Positions 17,229-25,113 of a DNA stretch of 41,131 bases are shown one piece after another. The stretch's first letter is position 1. Each line of letters starts with the position of its first letter. Location: assembly GCA_013203785.1 (NCBI GenBank), contig JABMPJ010000029.1:1-41131 (forward strand). The letters run 5' to 3'. A program made the position numbers and the translations under genes. This DNA comes from Lentisphaerota bacterium. Lineage in GTDB: Bacteria > Verrucomicrobiota > Kiritimatiellia > UBA8416 > JABMPJ01. The notes below the pieces were generated by a model. That model ran no database searches. It saw nothing but the letters and a program-made list of their open reading frames with translations, and was not told the DNA's origin.

Positions 17229-17468
17229 CGCAATCTCCTTCTTCCTTCTTTGGGGGTGGAGGGGGTAAGTTAGCCCATCCATAAAATCGCAACAAGCGTG
17301 AAAACAGCGAGTGAGAACAGTGCGAAGCATAGCCGTCTCAAGCCCCACATCCGGGGGAGCGACTCGATCGTCTCGTCGCGCCTGCCTTGCTTAATAAGCG
17401 TTGTGACCGGCGCGGAACGCACCGGGAACCCGGCTTCGTCCGAAGGTTACATAGGGACATGTCTAAAA

Positions 17469-17545
17469 TGGTCGGGGCGGCGAGATTTGAACTCGCGACC
17501 TTTTGACCCCCAGTCAAACGCGCTACCAGGCTGCGCTACGCCCCG
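17469..17545 (-). tRNA. tRNA-Pro (anticodon GGG)
   Basis: A complete 77-nt cloverleaf on the minus strand. The acceptor stem is CGGGGCG/CGCCCCG, the anticodon stem TTTGA/TCAAA encloses loop CTGGGGG, giving anticodon GGG, and the T-arm contains GAGTTCAAATCTC. The discriminator is A and the 3' CCA is encoded (17471-17469). Confidence 0.95.
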
Positions 17546-17550
17546 ACTCT

Positions 17551-17613
17551 GATTGCCAGCGTGTGTGCCGTTCCGGGGGTGCCCCGAGGGGCGTCTGAGC
17601 GGCACTGACAATC
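17551..17613 (-). promoter_or_regulatory. Structured 5' leader of tRNA-Pro
   Basis: Nested complementary arms GATTG (17551-17555)/CAATC (17609-17613), GTGCCG (17565-17570)/CGGCAC (17600-17605) and GCCCC (17581-17585)/GGGGC (17588-17592) form one long hairpin. It starts at the predicted transcription start (about 17612) and ends 5 nt before the mature tRNA. Confidence 0.5.
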
Positions 17614-17618
17614 GGGGG

Positions 17619-17647
17619 AAGGTATCAGGATGTTTCCTCAACGTCAA
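17619..17647 (-). promoter_or_regulatory. Putative tRNA-Pro promoter
   Basis: On the minus strand TTGACG (17647-17642) and TACCTT (17624-17619) are exactly 17 bp apart, upstream of tRNA-Pro. Confidence 0.55.
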
Positions 17648-17687
17648 GAGTGGTGGCGGGAAAGCTTTCTGCGCTGCGCGCAGTAGG

Positions 17688-17712
17688 CAGGAGTCAGAAT
17701 TCAGGAGTCAGA
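17688..17712. repeat. Short tandem repeat, 14-bp period
   Basis: CAGGAGTCAGAATT (17688-17701) is followed directly by CAGGAGTCAGA (17702-17712), about 1.8 copies. It lies in the gap between tRNA-Pro and the desaturase gene end. The unit is similar to the 14-bp unit inside atpB at 29284-29318. Confidence 0.6.
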
Positions 17713-17778
17713 GGTGCTGGCGCATCAAATCCAAGGTCTCGAGCAATTTTGCAGAATGTGACATCAACGAGATCGGGC

Positions 17779-18891
17779 CTATTCGTCGCAGATGGCACCT
17801 GGATCAGGTTGTGCCGCACCAGCGGCTACTTCGTGCTCACGGTCGCCCATCAGGGCGGACGCGGCGGATGCGGGAAGGGGATGCTGGTACTGGTAGTCGG
17901 GCTCCTCTTGCTGACGCGCCAGGATCATGCCGATCTCGCGCCACGTCCCGACCAAGCCCTTGGGTACCGGTAGGTCGTGGCTGACGAGCTGGCTCAGTCG
18001 GCGCAGGTTGTAGCAGGGCACGGCGGCGTACATGTGGTGCTCAGTGTGGTACTCCATGTGCCAGTAGAGAAAAGAGACGATCCTGGGGAGTTTCATGCTT
18101 CGGCAGCAGAGCCGGAAATCAGGAACCTTGTCGGTCAGCCCAACATGCTGCGTGTTGTTGCAGAGATAGAAGAGCCACCCTCCATAGGTAAAGCTAAAGG
18201 ATACGACGTAGGGCACCAGCAGCCAGGCCCAGCGCTGCGTCAGCACCGCCGCCACAATCGAGCCCACGATGATGAGGGTGTGTCCGATGAGAACCGATTG
18301 GTTCCAGCGCATCAACTTGCGGCGTGGCTCGGGTCGGTCGGGCGGGAAAAGTGTGAGGGTCCATGGGTCCTCCCACTGACCGCGCGCCTTGCGCCATGTG
18401 CTGCGGATAACGTTGTAGGGGGCAAGCGGGGTCCATATAGCCGTCTGCCAGAACTGCTTGCGGGAGAGCCATTGGATGGGGAGAACGACCTCCCCATCAC
18501 GGGGCGGATGGAGCGTATAGCGATGGTGGTTGGCATGGCTCGTATTAAAGTGGACCCAGTCGCTCCAACCGATAAACCCAAAAATACGAAGGAAACAGGC
18601 GTTGAGCCATGGGCTCTTGAAGACGCTGTTATGGCAGAGCTCGTGTACGGCATTGATGTTGAAGGTGCCCACGGCCCCATGTAGAAAGAGCAGAAGAGGC
18701 GTGCAGCCCCACGCTCCGACAAAGGCGCTCCACAGCGTGGCGGTGCCTGTGGTGGCGAGGAGAAGCAGTATCCCGCCCGACTGTAGCATTCCCTTGAGGT
18801 CGCTGCGCCGATTAAGCTCCGTAAGTGTCTCGCGTGGGATCGGGGTGCGATACCATTTTATAGTCGTACCGCTATCGTGTATGTTCGCCAT
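17779..18891 (-). CDS. Membrane fatty acid desaturase
   Basis: A 370-residue integral membrane di-iron enzyme that introduces a double bond into acyl chains using O2 and an electron donor. The three histidine boxes are intact: HELCH (83-87), HANHH (119-123) and HTEHH (282-286), with NNTQH (245-249) as an additional conserved element. Hydrophobic segments lie around 38-75, 98-112 and 200-245. The ATG at 18891 has AGAGG 8 nt upstream. It is divergent from the MFS transporter gene. Like the PhyH gene it implies oxygen exposure. Related hydroxylases share the boxes, so the exact reaction and substrate are not fixed. Confidence 0.9.
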   Translation of the reverse strand: MANIHDSGTTIKWYRTPIPRETLTELNRRSDLKGMLQSGGILLLLATTGTATLWSAFVGAWGCTPLLLFLHGAVGTFNINAVHELCHNSVFKSPWLNACFLRIFGFIGWSDWVHFNTSHANHHRYTLHPPRDGEVVLPIQWLSRKQFWQTAIWTPLAPYNVIRSTWRKARGQWEDPWTLTLFPPDRPEPRRKLMRWNQSVLIGHTLIIVGSIVAAVLTQRWAWLLVPYVVSFSFTYGGWLFYLCNNTQHVGLTDKVPDFRLCCRSMKLPRIVSFLYWHMEYHTEHHMYAAVPCYNLRRLSQLVSHDLPVPKGLVGTWREIGMILARQQEEPDYQYQHPLPASAASALMGDREHEVAAGAAQPDPGAICDE

Positions 18892-19147
18892 GATCTATTC
18901 CTCTGATGCTCGCACTCCGCCGGCCCCGAGCTTCGGGACCATGCGCTCCTGAACGGTGGGCATCGCATCGGGGGGAAGGCTAGGGTGGAAAACGCGCCAG
19001 TACAATACCAATGTGAGTAACTAGTTTGGATTCTCTTTTGGCGGTTGATCGCCCGCATTTAGCCAGTTGTTAGCATTTAGGGCTGGCATCGAGTGGCGGT
19101 TGTCATATGGTACGCCTTTGTCTGAGGTGCCAAGCGGAAGTCGTCAC

Positions 19148-20578
19148 GTGATTACCAATCCCAACCAAACTCCTGCCATAAGGGCGCGTTGTAGATTGCG
19201 GCGACAGTTACGCACGGTCACACTGGCCGGCTGTTTGGCCATGATATTTATTCCCTGCACGATGTCGCCGCTGACCACAGATTTTGTAAGGGAGCTGGGC
19301 GCGTCGGATCTCCATTTCGGCCTGTTGAGCGGGCTGCCCATGATTATGGTGGCGCTCCAGTTTGCGGGTGCTTTTCTGGCCGGAAAGCTGCACCGTCGAA
19401 AGGCCCTCTTCATGGTGATGCTGATCGGGGGTAGACTACTCTACCTTCCTGCCGCGCTGCTGCCTTCCCTCCTGCCCTCTGCCTCCCGTGAGCTGCTCAT
19501 TCTGGTGTTCATCGGCTGTGTGGCCATGCACACGGCCATGATGCACTTTGCCACCCCGCTCTGGTTCTCGTGGATGGGCGATTTGATTCCGGAGCGGATA
19601 CTCAATCGTTATTGGGCTGAGCGGCATCGCTATCTTCAACTAACCTGGGCCGCCACCTTCCTCGCGGTGGCAGGTGTGGCCTACCTCGCGAATCATCTCT
19701 CCTCCGCGCTCATCTTCCCCTTCCTGGCCACGGTCGGCGTGGTGGCCGGAGTGGTAGACATTATACTCTTCCATTGGGTGGATGAGCCGCCCAACTCACG
19801 GACCGGCATGCGGCGTCCGTGGGAGCTCTTCATGGAACCTCTGCGCCATCGCGAGTATCGAACCTTTGTCATTTTCAACTGCTCGTTCAGCGGTGCAACG
19901 ATGCTGGCCGCCGCTTTTATGCAGATCTACGTGCTCAAAGTACTCCTTATCCCGCGATGGCAGGCCAGCTTGATGTGGTGCGTTATCGGGCTAGGTAGCT
20001 TCTTTGTAGCGCGTTTCTGGGGCCGGATGGCGGACCGCCATGGCCATCGGCCAATTCTCCTGATCTGTGTCGCACTCAAACCCTTGATTGTGGTCGTCTT
20101 CCTGTTCGTATCCCAGCCGTGGGGGCCCCTCGTTCTAACGATCGCCTTCTTCTTCGATAGTATGTTGAACGCGGGCTACTACATCGCCATGACGGGTTAC
20201 AAGCTCAAGATGGCCCCTCGCGAGAATCGCCCCATGTTTGTTGCTGCCACATTGGCCCTGTCGGGCATCGTCGGTGGGCTGGCCGCGATCGCAGGCGGCT
20301 GGCTCCTGCGTAGCTGTGAGGGTATGAGCTGGGAGTTCGGCGGCCGGATATGGATCAACTACCATCTCGTCTTTTTGATCAGTTTTCTGGCACGCATCGG
20401 CTGCATTCCCATGGCGGCGGCGATTCGTGAGACCGCCAGCTCCACTGCGGTCACGGTGTTGGCTCACATATGGGGCGTCTGGCCTATGCGCATCTTCATG
20501 TTCCCGGTGGGTCTCCTGCGCAACCAGTCACATCCAGGACCGCCGCGGTCCAAGGGTGCGCATACCAGGGAGTTGTGA
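19148..20578 (+). CDS. MFS transporter
   Basis: A 476-residue polytopic membrane protein with about 12 hydrophobic segments and the loop 2-3 region AGKLHRRKALF, as in the major facilitator superfamily, plus the similar GRMADRHGHRP segment in the second half. The substrate cannot be predicted. I place the start at GTG 19148, 7 nt after GGAAG, just before the positively charged cytoplasmic N-terminus; the open frame runs 27 codons further up without supporting features. It is divergent from the desaturase and convergent with rnfE. Confidence 0.85.
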   Translation: MITNPNQTPAIRARCRLRRQLRTVTLAGCLAMIFIPCTMSPLTTDFVRELGASDLHFGLLSGLPMIMVALQFAGAFLAGKLHRRKALFMVMLIGGRLLYLPAALLPSLLPSASRELLILVFIGCVAMHTAMMHFATPLWFSWMGDLIPERILNRYWAERHRYLQLTWAATFLAVAGVAYLANHLSSALIFPFLATVGVVAGVVDIILFHWVDEPPNSRTGMRRPWELFMEPLRHREYRTFVIFNCSFSGATMLAAAFMQIYVLKVLLIPRWQASLMWCVIGLGSFFVARFWGRMADRHGHRPILLICVALKPLIVVVFLFVSQPWGPLVLTIAFFFDSMLNAGYYIAMTGYKLKMAPRENRPMFVAATLALSGIVGGLAAIAGGWLLRSCEGMSWEFGGRIWINYHLVFLISFLARIGCIPMAAAIRETASSTAVTVLAHIWGVWPMRIFMFPVGLLRNQSHPGPPRSKGAHTREL

Positions 20579-20629
20579 GGCCTGTTGCGCCCTCTTGGGT
20601 GCGAAGTGCTTGGCAAGCGTGGATGCTGC

Positions 20630-21307
20630 CTATTTGCCGAACGTGCACATCGTGCAGCTGCGGCAGTCGAGGTGTGCCGGGGGGCTGAAGATGGTGCCCC
20701 TGCGCTTGGCGGCGCGGGCCTGAAGGTGGTTCATCCCTCCCAGTAGGCAGCCCAGCGCAATGAAGCCACCTGGTGCCAGGATCATGAGGATCATGGGCTC
20801 ATAGCCGACCAGTGTCCATTTGAGGTGGCCCCAAATCGTAATCGAGCCGGCACCGAGAAGTTCACGCGTGGCACCGAGTACGACCAGGCCGAGCGTGAAG
20901 CCCGCCCCCATGCCGATGCCGTCGGCGATGGAGAGCCAGAGCGGATGGCGTGAGGCGAAGGCTTCGGCGCGGCCAAGAATGATGCAGTTGACCACGATCA
21001 GCGGGATAAAGATGCCGAGGCTCTTGTGCAGCTCGTGCGCGAACCCGTCCATGAGCATGTCGACAATCGTAACAAACGTCGCGATTACAACGATGAAGCA
21101 GGGAATACGAACCTTGGCGGGAATCAGGTTGCGGAGGAGGGATGTGACCGCATTGGAACAGATCAGCACAAAGGTTGCCGCCAGACCCATGCCCAAACTA
21201 TTCTCGACCGACGTGGTGACGGCCAGAGCGGGGCACATGCCGAGGACGAGGCGAAAGATGGGGTTCTCTTTCCAGAGGCCCTTTACTAGCTCTTTCCAAA
21301 ACTTCAC
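20630..21307 (-). CDS. rnfE: Rnf complex subunit RnfE
   Basis: A 225-residue integral membrane subunit of the ion-pumping ferredoxin:NAD+ oxidoreductase, homologous to NqrD. It has six hydrophobic segments and the conserved membrane Cys motifs PALAVTTSVENSLGMG and VVNCIILGRAEAFAS. The GTG start overlaps the rnfG stop (GTGA), so translation is probably coupled. It is the last gene of rnfABCDGE. The C-terminus is unusual: after the last helix it ends with Cys215, Cys218 and Cys221 in a CxxCxxC run, a tail I do not recall in characterised RnfE proteins. Confidence 0.95.
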   Translation of the reverse strand: MKFWKELVKGLWKENPIFRLVLGMCPALAVTTSVENSLGMGLAATFVLICSNAVTSLLRNLIPAKVRIPCFIVVIATFVTIVDMLMDGFAHELHKSLGIFIPLIVVNCIILGRAEAFASRHPLWLSIADGIGMGAGFTLGLVVLGATRELLGAGSITIWGHLKWTLVGYEPMILMILAPGGFIALGCLLGGMNHLQARAAKRRGTIFSPPAHLDCRSCTMCTFGK

Positions 21308-21897
21308 TGCGGCGCACCTTTCGCTGAGATGTGGGAGAATGACTTCGGATGAGCGGTGTAGATGTCGAGGCCTGCCTTAACCGCCTCAGTCACGGCGCGC
21401 GACGAGATCGTGGCGGCCGTAATCTGGTCGATGTCGCCCCCATCTTTGGCAACGGCCCAGCTCGTATCGGCAATGGATCGGCCGACGAACTGACTGCGGA
21501 ACGCCTCGCCGGAGATCCAGGCACCCAAGCCAGGCGTCTCCTTGTGGGAGAGCACCTCGACCGCTTGGACGGTGCCATTGGCGTTGACGCCCACCATGAT
21601 GGCGATGTCGCCGCCGTACCCCTTGGACGAGGTCGATTCAAAAGCGGCGCCGAGAAATCCGTTGCTATCGCGCGCGACAAAGAATGTCCAAACGATGCCG
21701 TTGACATCCAGGGCGATGGCATCCGCAACCGGATCATTGTCGCAGGTGGGGAGGACTTTCTTAATGGCGTCGTTCTTCTCCTTCTGCGCAGCGGCCTGCA
21801 TTGACTCCGAGGTGACGTCCTTAACAACGGCCAAGAGCGCCCCTGCAATGGTGCAGATGATCGTCAGGACCACCACCAGTTTAATCGATTCCTTCAT
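21304..21897 (-). CDS. rnfG: Rnf complex subunit RnfG
   Basis: A 197-residue subunit with one N-terminal membrane anchor (about 5-25) and a periplasmic FMN domain. The flavin is attached by ApbE to a Thr in a D-x-x-(S/T)-G-A-T motif; here it reads DQITAAT with Thr163 as the acceptor, so the Gly is Ala. The SHKETPGLGAW segment is typical of the family. The ATG overlaps the rnfD stop (ATGA). No apbE gene lies in the window. Confidence 0.95.
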   Translation of the reverse strand: MKESIKLVVVLTIICTIAGALLAVVKDVTSESMQAAAQKEKNDAIKKVLPTCDNDPVADAIALDVNGIVWTFFVARDSNGFLGAAFESTSSKGYGGDIAIMVGVNANGTVQAVEVLSHKETPGLGAWISGEAFRSQFVGRSIADTSWAVAKDGGDIDQITAATISSRAVTEAVKAGLDIYTAHPKSFSHISAKGAPQ

Positions 21898-22898
21898 GAC
21901 GTCTTCTTCCCGCTCTTGACGCCACCGAAGACACGCGGACGTGTGGCACGGTTGATCAGGGGGGTGATGGCATTCATCAGAATGATGGCAAAGCTGACGC
22001 CTTCGGGATAGCCACCCCATTTACGGATCAGCATGGTTAGGACGCCGCAGCCGGCCCCGAAGACCAACATACCGCGTTTCGTGACAGGAGAGGTCACCAT
22101 ATCGGTGGCCATGAAGAGGGCGCCCAGCATCAGGCCGCCCGCGAGCACATGGAAAAGGGGCGAAAGGTTCTGCTCTGGATTAAGCAGCCAGAGAATACCG
22201 GAGAAAATAGCGACCGTGCCCAGATAGGCTCCGGGGATGTGCCAGCTGATGCAGCGCCGCCAGAGGAGATAGAGTCCTCCCAGGAGCAAGGCGGCGGCCG
22301 ACACCTCGCCGATACAGCCGTTCTGGTTGCCCAGGAAGAGTTGCAGAGCGGTGCTGCTGTTGAAGGTGAAGGGGAGGGCACCCCCACTGAGTACTGCGGT
22401 TTTGACCAGGCCCAGCGGGGTGGCGGTGGTCACGGCATCGATTCCGATTGGGGCGGGGATCACCCATTGCGACCAGCTGGTCATGAAGACCGGGAAGGAG
22501 ATGAGTAGCATCACACGGCCGGCCAAGGCGGGGTTAAAGGGGTTGTAACCGATGCCGCCAAAAAGCTGTTTGGCGATGACGATGGCGAAGACCGAGCCCA
22601 CCACGGCCATCCACGTCGGCAGACTGGGCGGCAGGTTAAAGGCCAGCAGCATGCCGGTGATGACCGCGCTCAAATCATACACCCCGAGATCGCGGCCCAT
22701 CCATTTGCGCGCCACGGCTTCGGCTGCGACACAAGCCAGCACACAGGCGCTCACCAAACGGACGGCATCCCAGCCAAAAAAATAGATCGCTGCCGCCAAG
22801 GCGGGAAGCATGGCCACGATCACATCCAGCATAATCCGTTGCACGGACGTGCCCGAATGCGCATGCGGCGAAGAACTAACTATGGTCAAATCACTCAT
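21894..22898 (-). CDS. rnfD: Rnf complex subunit RnfD
   Basis: A 334-residue polytopic subunit homologous to NqrB. It carries a second covalent FMN at a D-x-x-(S/T)-x-A-T site, seen as DAVTTATPLG with Thr160 as acceptor. Conserved FGGIGYNPFNPALAGR lies just before. I placed the start at ATG 22898; the open frame runs 63 codons further up but only through the intergenic palindrome. Its ribosome site is weak. An 89-bp gap after rnfC, unusual in this otherwise overlapping operon, contains the hairpin at 22944-22972. Confidence 0.95.
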   Translation of the reverse strand: MSDLTIVSSSPHAHSGTSVQRIMLDVIVAMLPALAAAIYFFGWDAVRLVSACVLACVAAEAVARKWMGRDLGVYDLSAVITGMLLAFNLPPSLPTWMAVVGSVFAIVIAKQLFGGIGYNPFNPALAGRVMLLISFPVFMTSWSQWVIPAPIGIDAVTTATPLGLVKTAVLSGGALPFTFNSSTALQLFLGNQNGCIGEVSAAALLLGGLYLLWRRCISWHIPGAYLGTVAIFSGILWLLNPEQNLSPLFHVLAGGLMLGALFMATDMVTSPVTKRGMLVFGAGCGVLTMLIRKWGGYPEGVSFAIILMNAITPLINRATRPRVFGGVKSGKKTS

Positions 22899-22943
22899 AA
22901 ATCTATACGTTCCACACGCTCTCCTACCTCCGTCTTCCGCTTG

Positions 22944-22972
22944 CCCTCCATAGCCCGAAGGGCGACGGAGGG
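22944..22972. repeat. Palindromic element between rnfC and rnfD
   Basis: CCCTCC/GGAGGG (22944-22949 and 22967-22972) encloses GCCC-GAA-GGGC with small internal mismatches. It is the only sizeable gap inside rnfABCDGE. It resembles an extragenic palindrome and could reduce downstream expression or stabilise the rnfABC part. Confidence 0.6.
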
Positions 22973-22987
22973 ACCTCTGATCTCGGG

Positions 22988-24328
22988 CTATTGCTTTCGT
23001 CGGTTGAGCATAACCTGCGCTTTGCCGCGGCGCATATGCTGGACGAGGGGACGATGGGCCGGACACTCGAAGGCGCAGCAGCCGCACTCCATGCAGTCCA
23101 TGACGTTGTAGGCTTCGGCGGCTTCGTAATCCTCCGCCTCCAGAAATTGACTCAGCTCGTTAGGCATCAGGTTCATGGGACAGACCCCCACGCAGCGGCC
23201 GCAGCTGACGCAGGGCTGCGACTCATAAGCGTGCACGGCGTCGGGACCTAGCAGGAGAAGGCCGGAGGTCGTCTTGGTCGTGGCCACACTGGTATCGGCC
23301 TGAGCAAAGCCCATCATGGGGCCGCCCGAAATGATCTTGGCGACCGGGCCGGTGGTGCCGCCACAGAAAGCGACCAAGTCGGCATAGGTCGTGCCGAGGC
23401 GGGCCCTGACGTTGGCGGGCTGTACGATGGACCCGCCGGTGACGGTCGTAACGCGCTCGGTCAGGGGGCGTCCGTTCACGACGGCATCCCAGACCGCGAG
23501 CGTGGTTCCCACGTTCTCTACCACGACGCCCACACTCAAGGGGAGCCCGCCTGCCGGCACCGTGCGGCCGGTTACGGCAAAGATTTGCTGCTTCTCGGCG
23601 CCCTGGGGATATTCGGTCTTGAGGGCCACGACGGCGGCATCGCCAGCCTCGGCCGGGATCGCCGCCTGCATCGCGGCAATGGCAGCGGGCTTGTTGTCTT
23701 CGATCGCGACCCGAATAGTGTGTGCATCCAGTGCGCGGGCAATGATGAGGGCACCCTCCCAGATCTGCGCGGCGTGCTCAAGCATGAGCCGGTAGTCGGC
23801 CGTCAGGTAGGGCTCACACTCGGCCCCGTTCAGAATGAGGGTATCAATCAAGGTCTCGGGTGGCGGACTGACCTTAACGTGCGTGGGGAACCCGGCCCCT
23901 CCCATGCCGCTGATGCCGCCGGCGGCAATACGGTTGACGATGTCAGCCTTCTCGAGCTGGCGCCAATCCGGGCAGGGCGTGATGCCATCGATCCAGGTGT
24001 CCTCGCCATCGGGATCGATTGTGATCGCGTCGGCGCGCGGGCCAGACGCGGTTGGTGTCGCGGCCACGAGCTTGACGGTGCCCGACGTGGGCGCATGGAC
24101 GGCCGCCGAGATGAAGCCGGCGGGGCTCCCGATCACTTGACCGCGCAGGACGCTGTCGCCCTTCTTAACCGTCGGTATGGCTGGCTTGCCAAGATGCTGT
24201 GACATCGAGACGATCAGCGCGGAAGGAAGAGGCATCTCTCTGATGGCCTGCTCGGCTGCCAGATCCTTGTGGTAGGCTGGATGGATGCCGCCGGGTGAAC
24301 GAAAGGTGGCTATCGTAGCGCCCATCAT
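22988..24328 (-). CDS. rnfC: Rnf complex subunit RnfC
   Basis: A 446-residue peripheral subunit that binds NADH and FMN and carries two [4Fe-4S] clusters. The nucleotide-binding region has GISGMGGAGFPTHVK and NGAECEPYL. The ferredoxin-like clusters are CVSCGRCVGVCP and CMECGCCAFECP near the C-terminus. The ATG at 24328 overlaps the rnfB stop (ATGA); a second ATG at 24325 is equally possible and better spaced from AGGA. The length is typical of compact RnfC proteins without the long Ala-rich tail of the enteric form. Confidence 0.96.
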   Translation of the reverse strand: MMGATIATFRSPGGIHPAYHKDLAAEQAIREMPLPSALIVSMSQHLGKPAIPTVKKGDSVLRGQVIGSPAGFISAAVHAPTSGTVKLVAATPTASGPRADAITIDPDGEDTWIDGITPCPDWRQLEKADIVNRIAAGGISGMGGAGFPTHVKVSPPPETLIDTLILNGAECEPYLTADYRLMLEHAAQIWEGALIIARALDAHTIRVAIEDNKPAAIAAMQAAIPAEAGDAAVVALKTEYPQGAEKQQIFAVTGRTVPAGGLPLSVGVVVENVGTTLAVWDAVVNGRPLTERVTTVTGGSIVQPANVRARLGTTYADLVAFCGGTTGPVAKIISGGPMMGFAQADTSVATTKTTSGLLLLGPDAVHAYESQPCVSCGRCVGVCPMNLMPNELSQFLEAEDYEAAEAYNVMDCMECGCCAFECPAHRPLVQHMRRGKAQVMLNRRKQ

Positions 24329-25113
24329 GTCCTCACAATGCAGTGGGTGGGGCATTTCTCGATGGGGGCGTCACTGTCGAGTGGCTTCGCGTAATCCACG
24401 ACGGCGAGGAAGCCCTCCATCTTGATCTGCTCATCGTCGACCTGTTTCGTGCAGAGGGTACATCCGATACAGCCGACCTTGCAGGCCTTCTTGACCGCGG
24501 GGCCTTTGTCCTTGGAACTGCACAGGACATGGATCGTGCGGGCGGAAGGGACCATCTTGATGAGTTGACGTGGACAGGCCTTTACACAGGCGGTACAGCT
24601 GATACAGAGATCGGGATGCACCTTGGCTATGCCGCCGGTCATCTCGATCGCACCGACGGGACAGACACGGGCACAGCTGGCGTAGCCCAAACAGCCATAG
24701 GAACACAGCTTATCGCCCCCGCCGATGGCGTGGGCGGCGTGACAGTCGGCCACGCCGTTGTACTCGAATTTGCGCGGCGCGTTCGCTGTGTCACCGTTGC
24801 AGAGTACGATCGCCACCTTGTGCTCGGCGGCCTGGGCGGTCTGGCCCAGCATGTCGGCCAGGCTCTTTAGAACGTCCGCGCCGCCCGGCGCACAGAGATT
24901 GATGGCCGCGTTATCGACGATGATCGCTTCGGCGTAGTTCGCACAGCCCGCGAATCCGCATCCACCGCAGTTGGCGCCCGGCAGAATATTGGTAACCTCC
25001 TCGACGCGCGGGTCCTCTTCGACGGAGAGAAACCTGGCCGCAAGGGCGAGCAGTCCGCTACAGGCCAATCCGGCCCCGCCAATGGTCAAGCTGGTGGCAA
25101 GAATGGGCGTCAT
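24325..25113 (-). CDS. rnfB: Rnf complex subunit RnfB
   Basis: A 262-residue iron-sulfur subunit that takes electrons from ferredoxin. It has an N-terminal membrane anchor (about 7-28), then a four-Cys cluster site (Cys49, 52, 57 and 74, NCGGCGFAGC). After this come further cysteine groups, including CARVCP, CISCTACVKACP and a late CKVGCIGCTLC set, so several [4Fe-4S] clusters are expected, as in the ferredoxin-dependent Rnf type. The ATG overlaps the rnfA stop (ATGA). Confidence 0.96.
   Translation of the reverse strand: MTPILATSLTIGGAGLACSGLLALAARFLSVEEDPRVEEVTNILPGANCGGCGFAGCANYAEAIIVDNAAINLCAPGGADVLKSLADMLGQTAQAAEHKVAIVLCNGDTANAPRKFEYNGVADCHAAHAIGGGDKLCSYGCLGYASCARVCPVGAIEMTGGIAKVHPDLCISCTACVKACPRQLIKMVPSARTIHVLCSSKDKGPAVKKACKVGCIGCTLCTKQVDDEQIKMEGFLAVVDYAKPLDSDAPIEKCPTHCIVRT

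Noticed and set aside
17469..17545. tRNA as an integration site of a genomic island
   Set aside because: No integrase gene and no second copy of the tRNA 3' end was seen in the window.
17688..17712. CRISPR array
   Set aside because: Units are adjacent without spacers and there are no cas genes; it is a short tandem repeat.
22899..23087. N-terminal extension of RnfD by 63 residues
   Set aside because: The extension only translates the intergenic palindrome and the rnfC 3' end. The RnfD family begins near ATG 22898.
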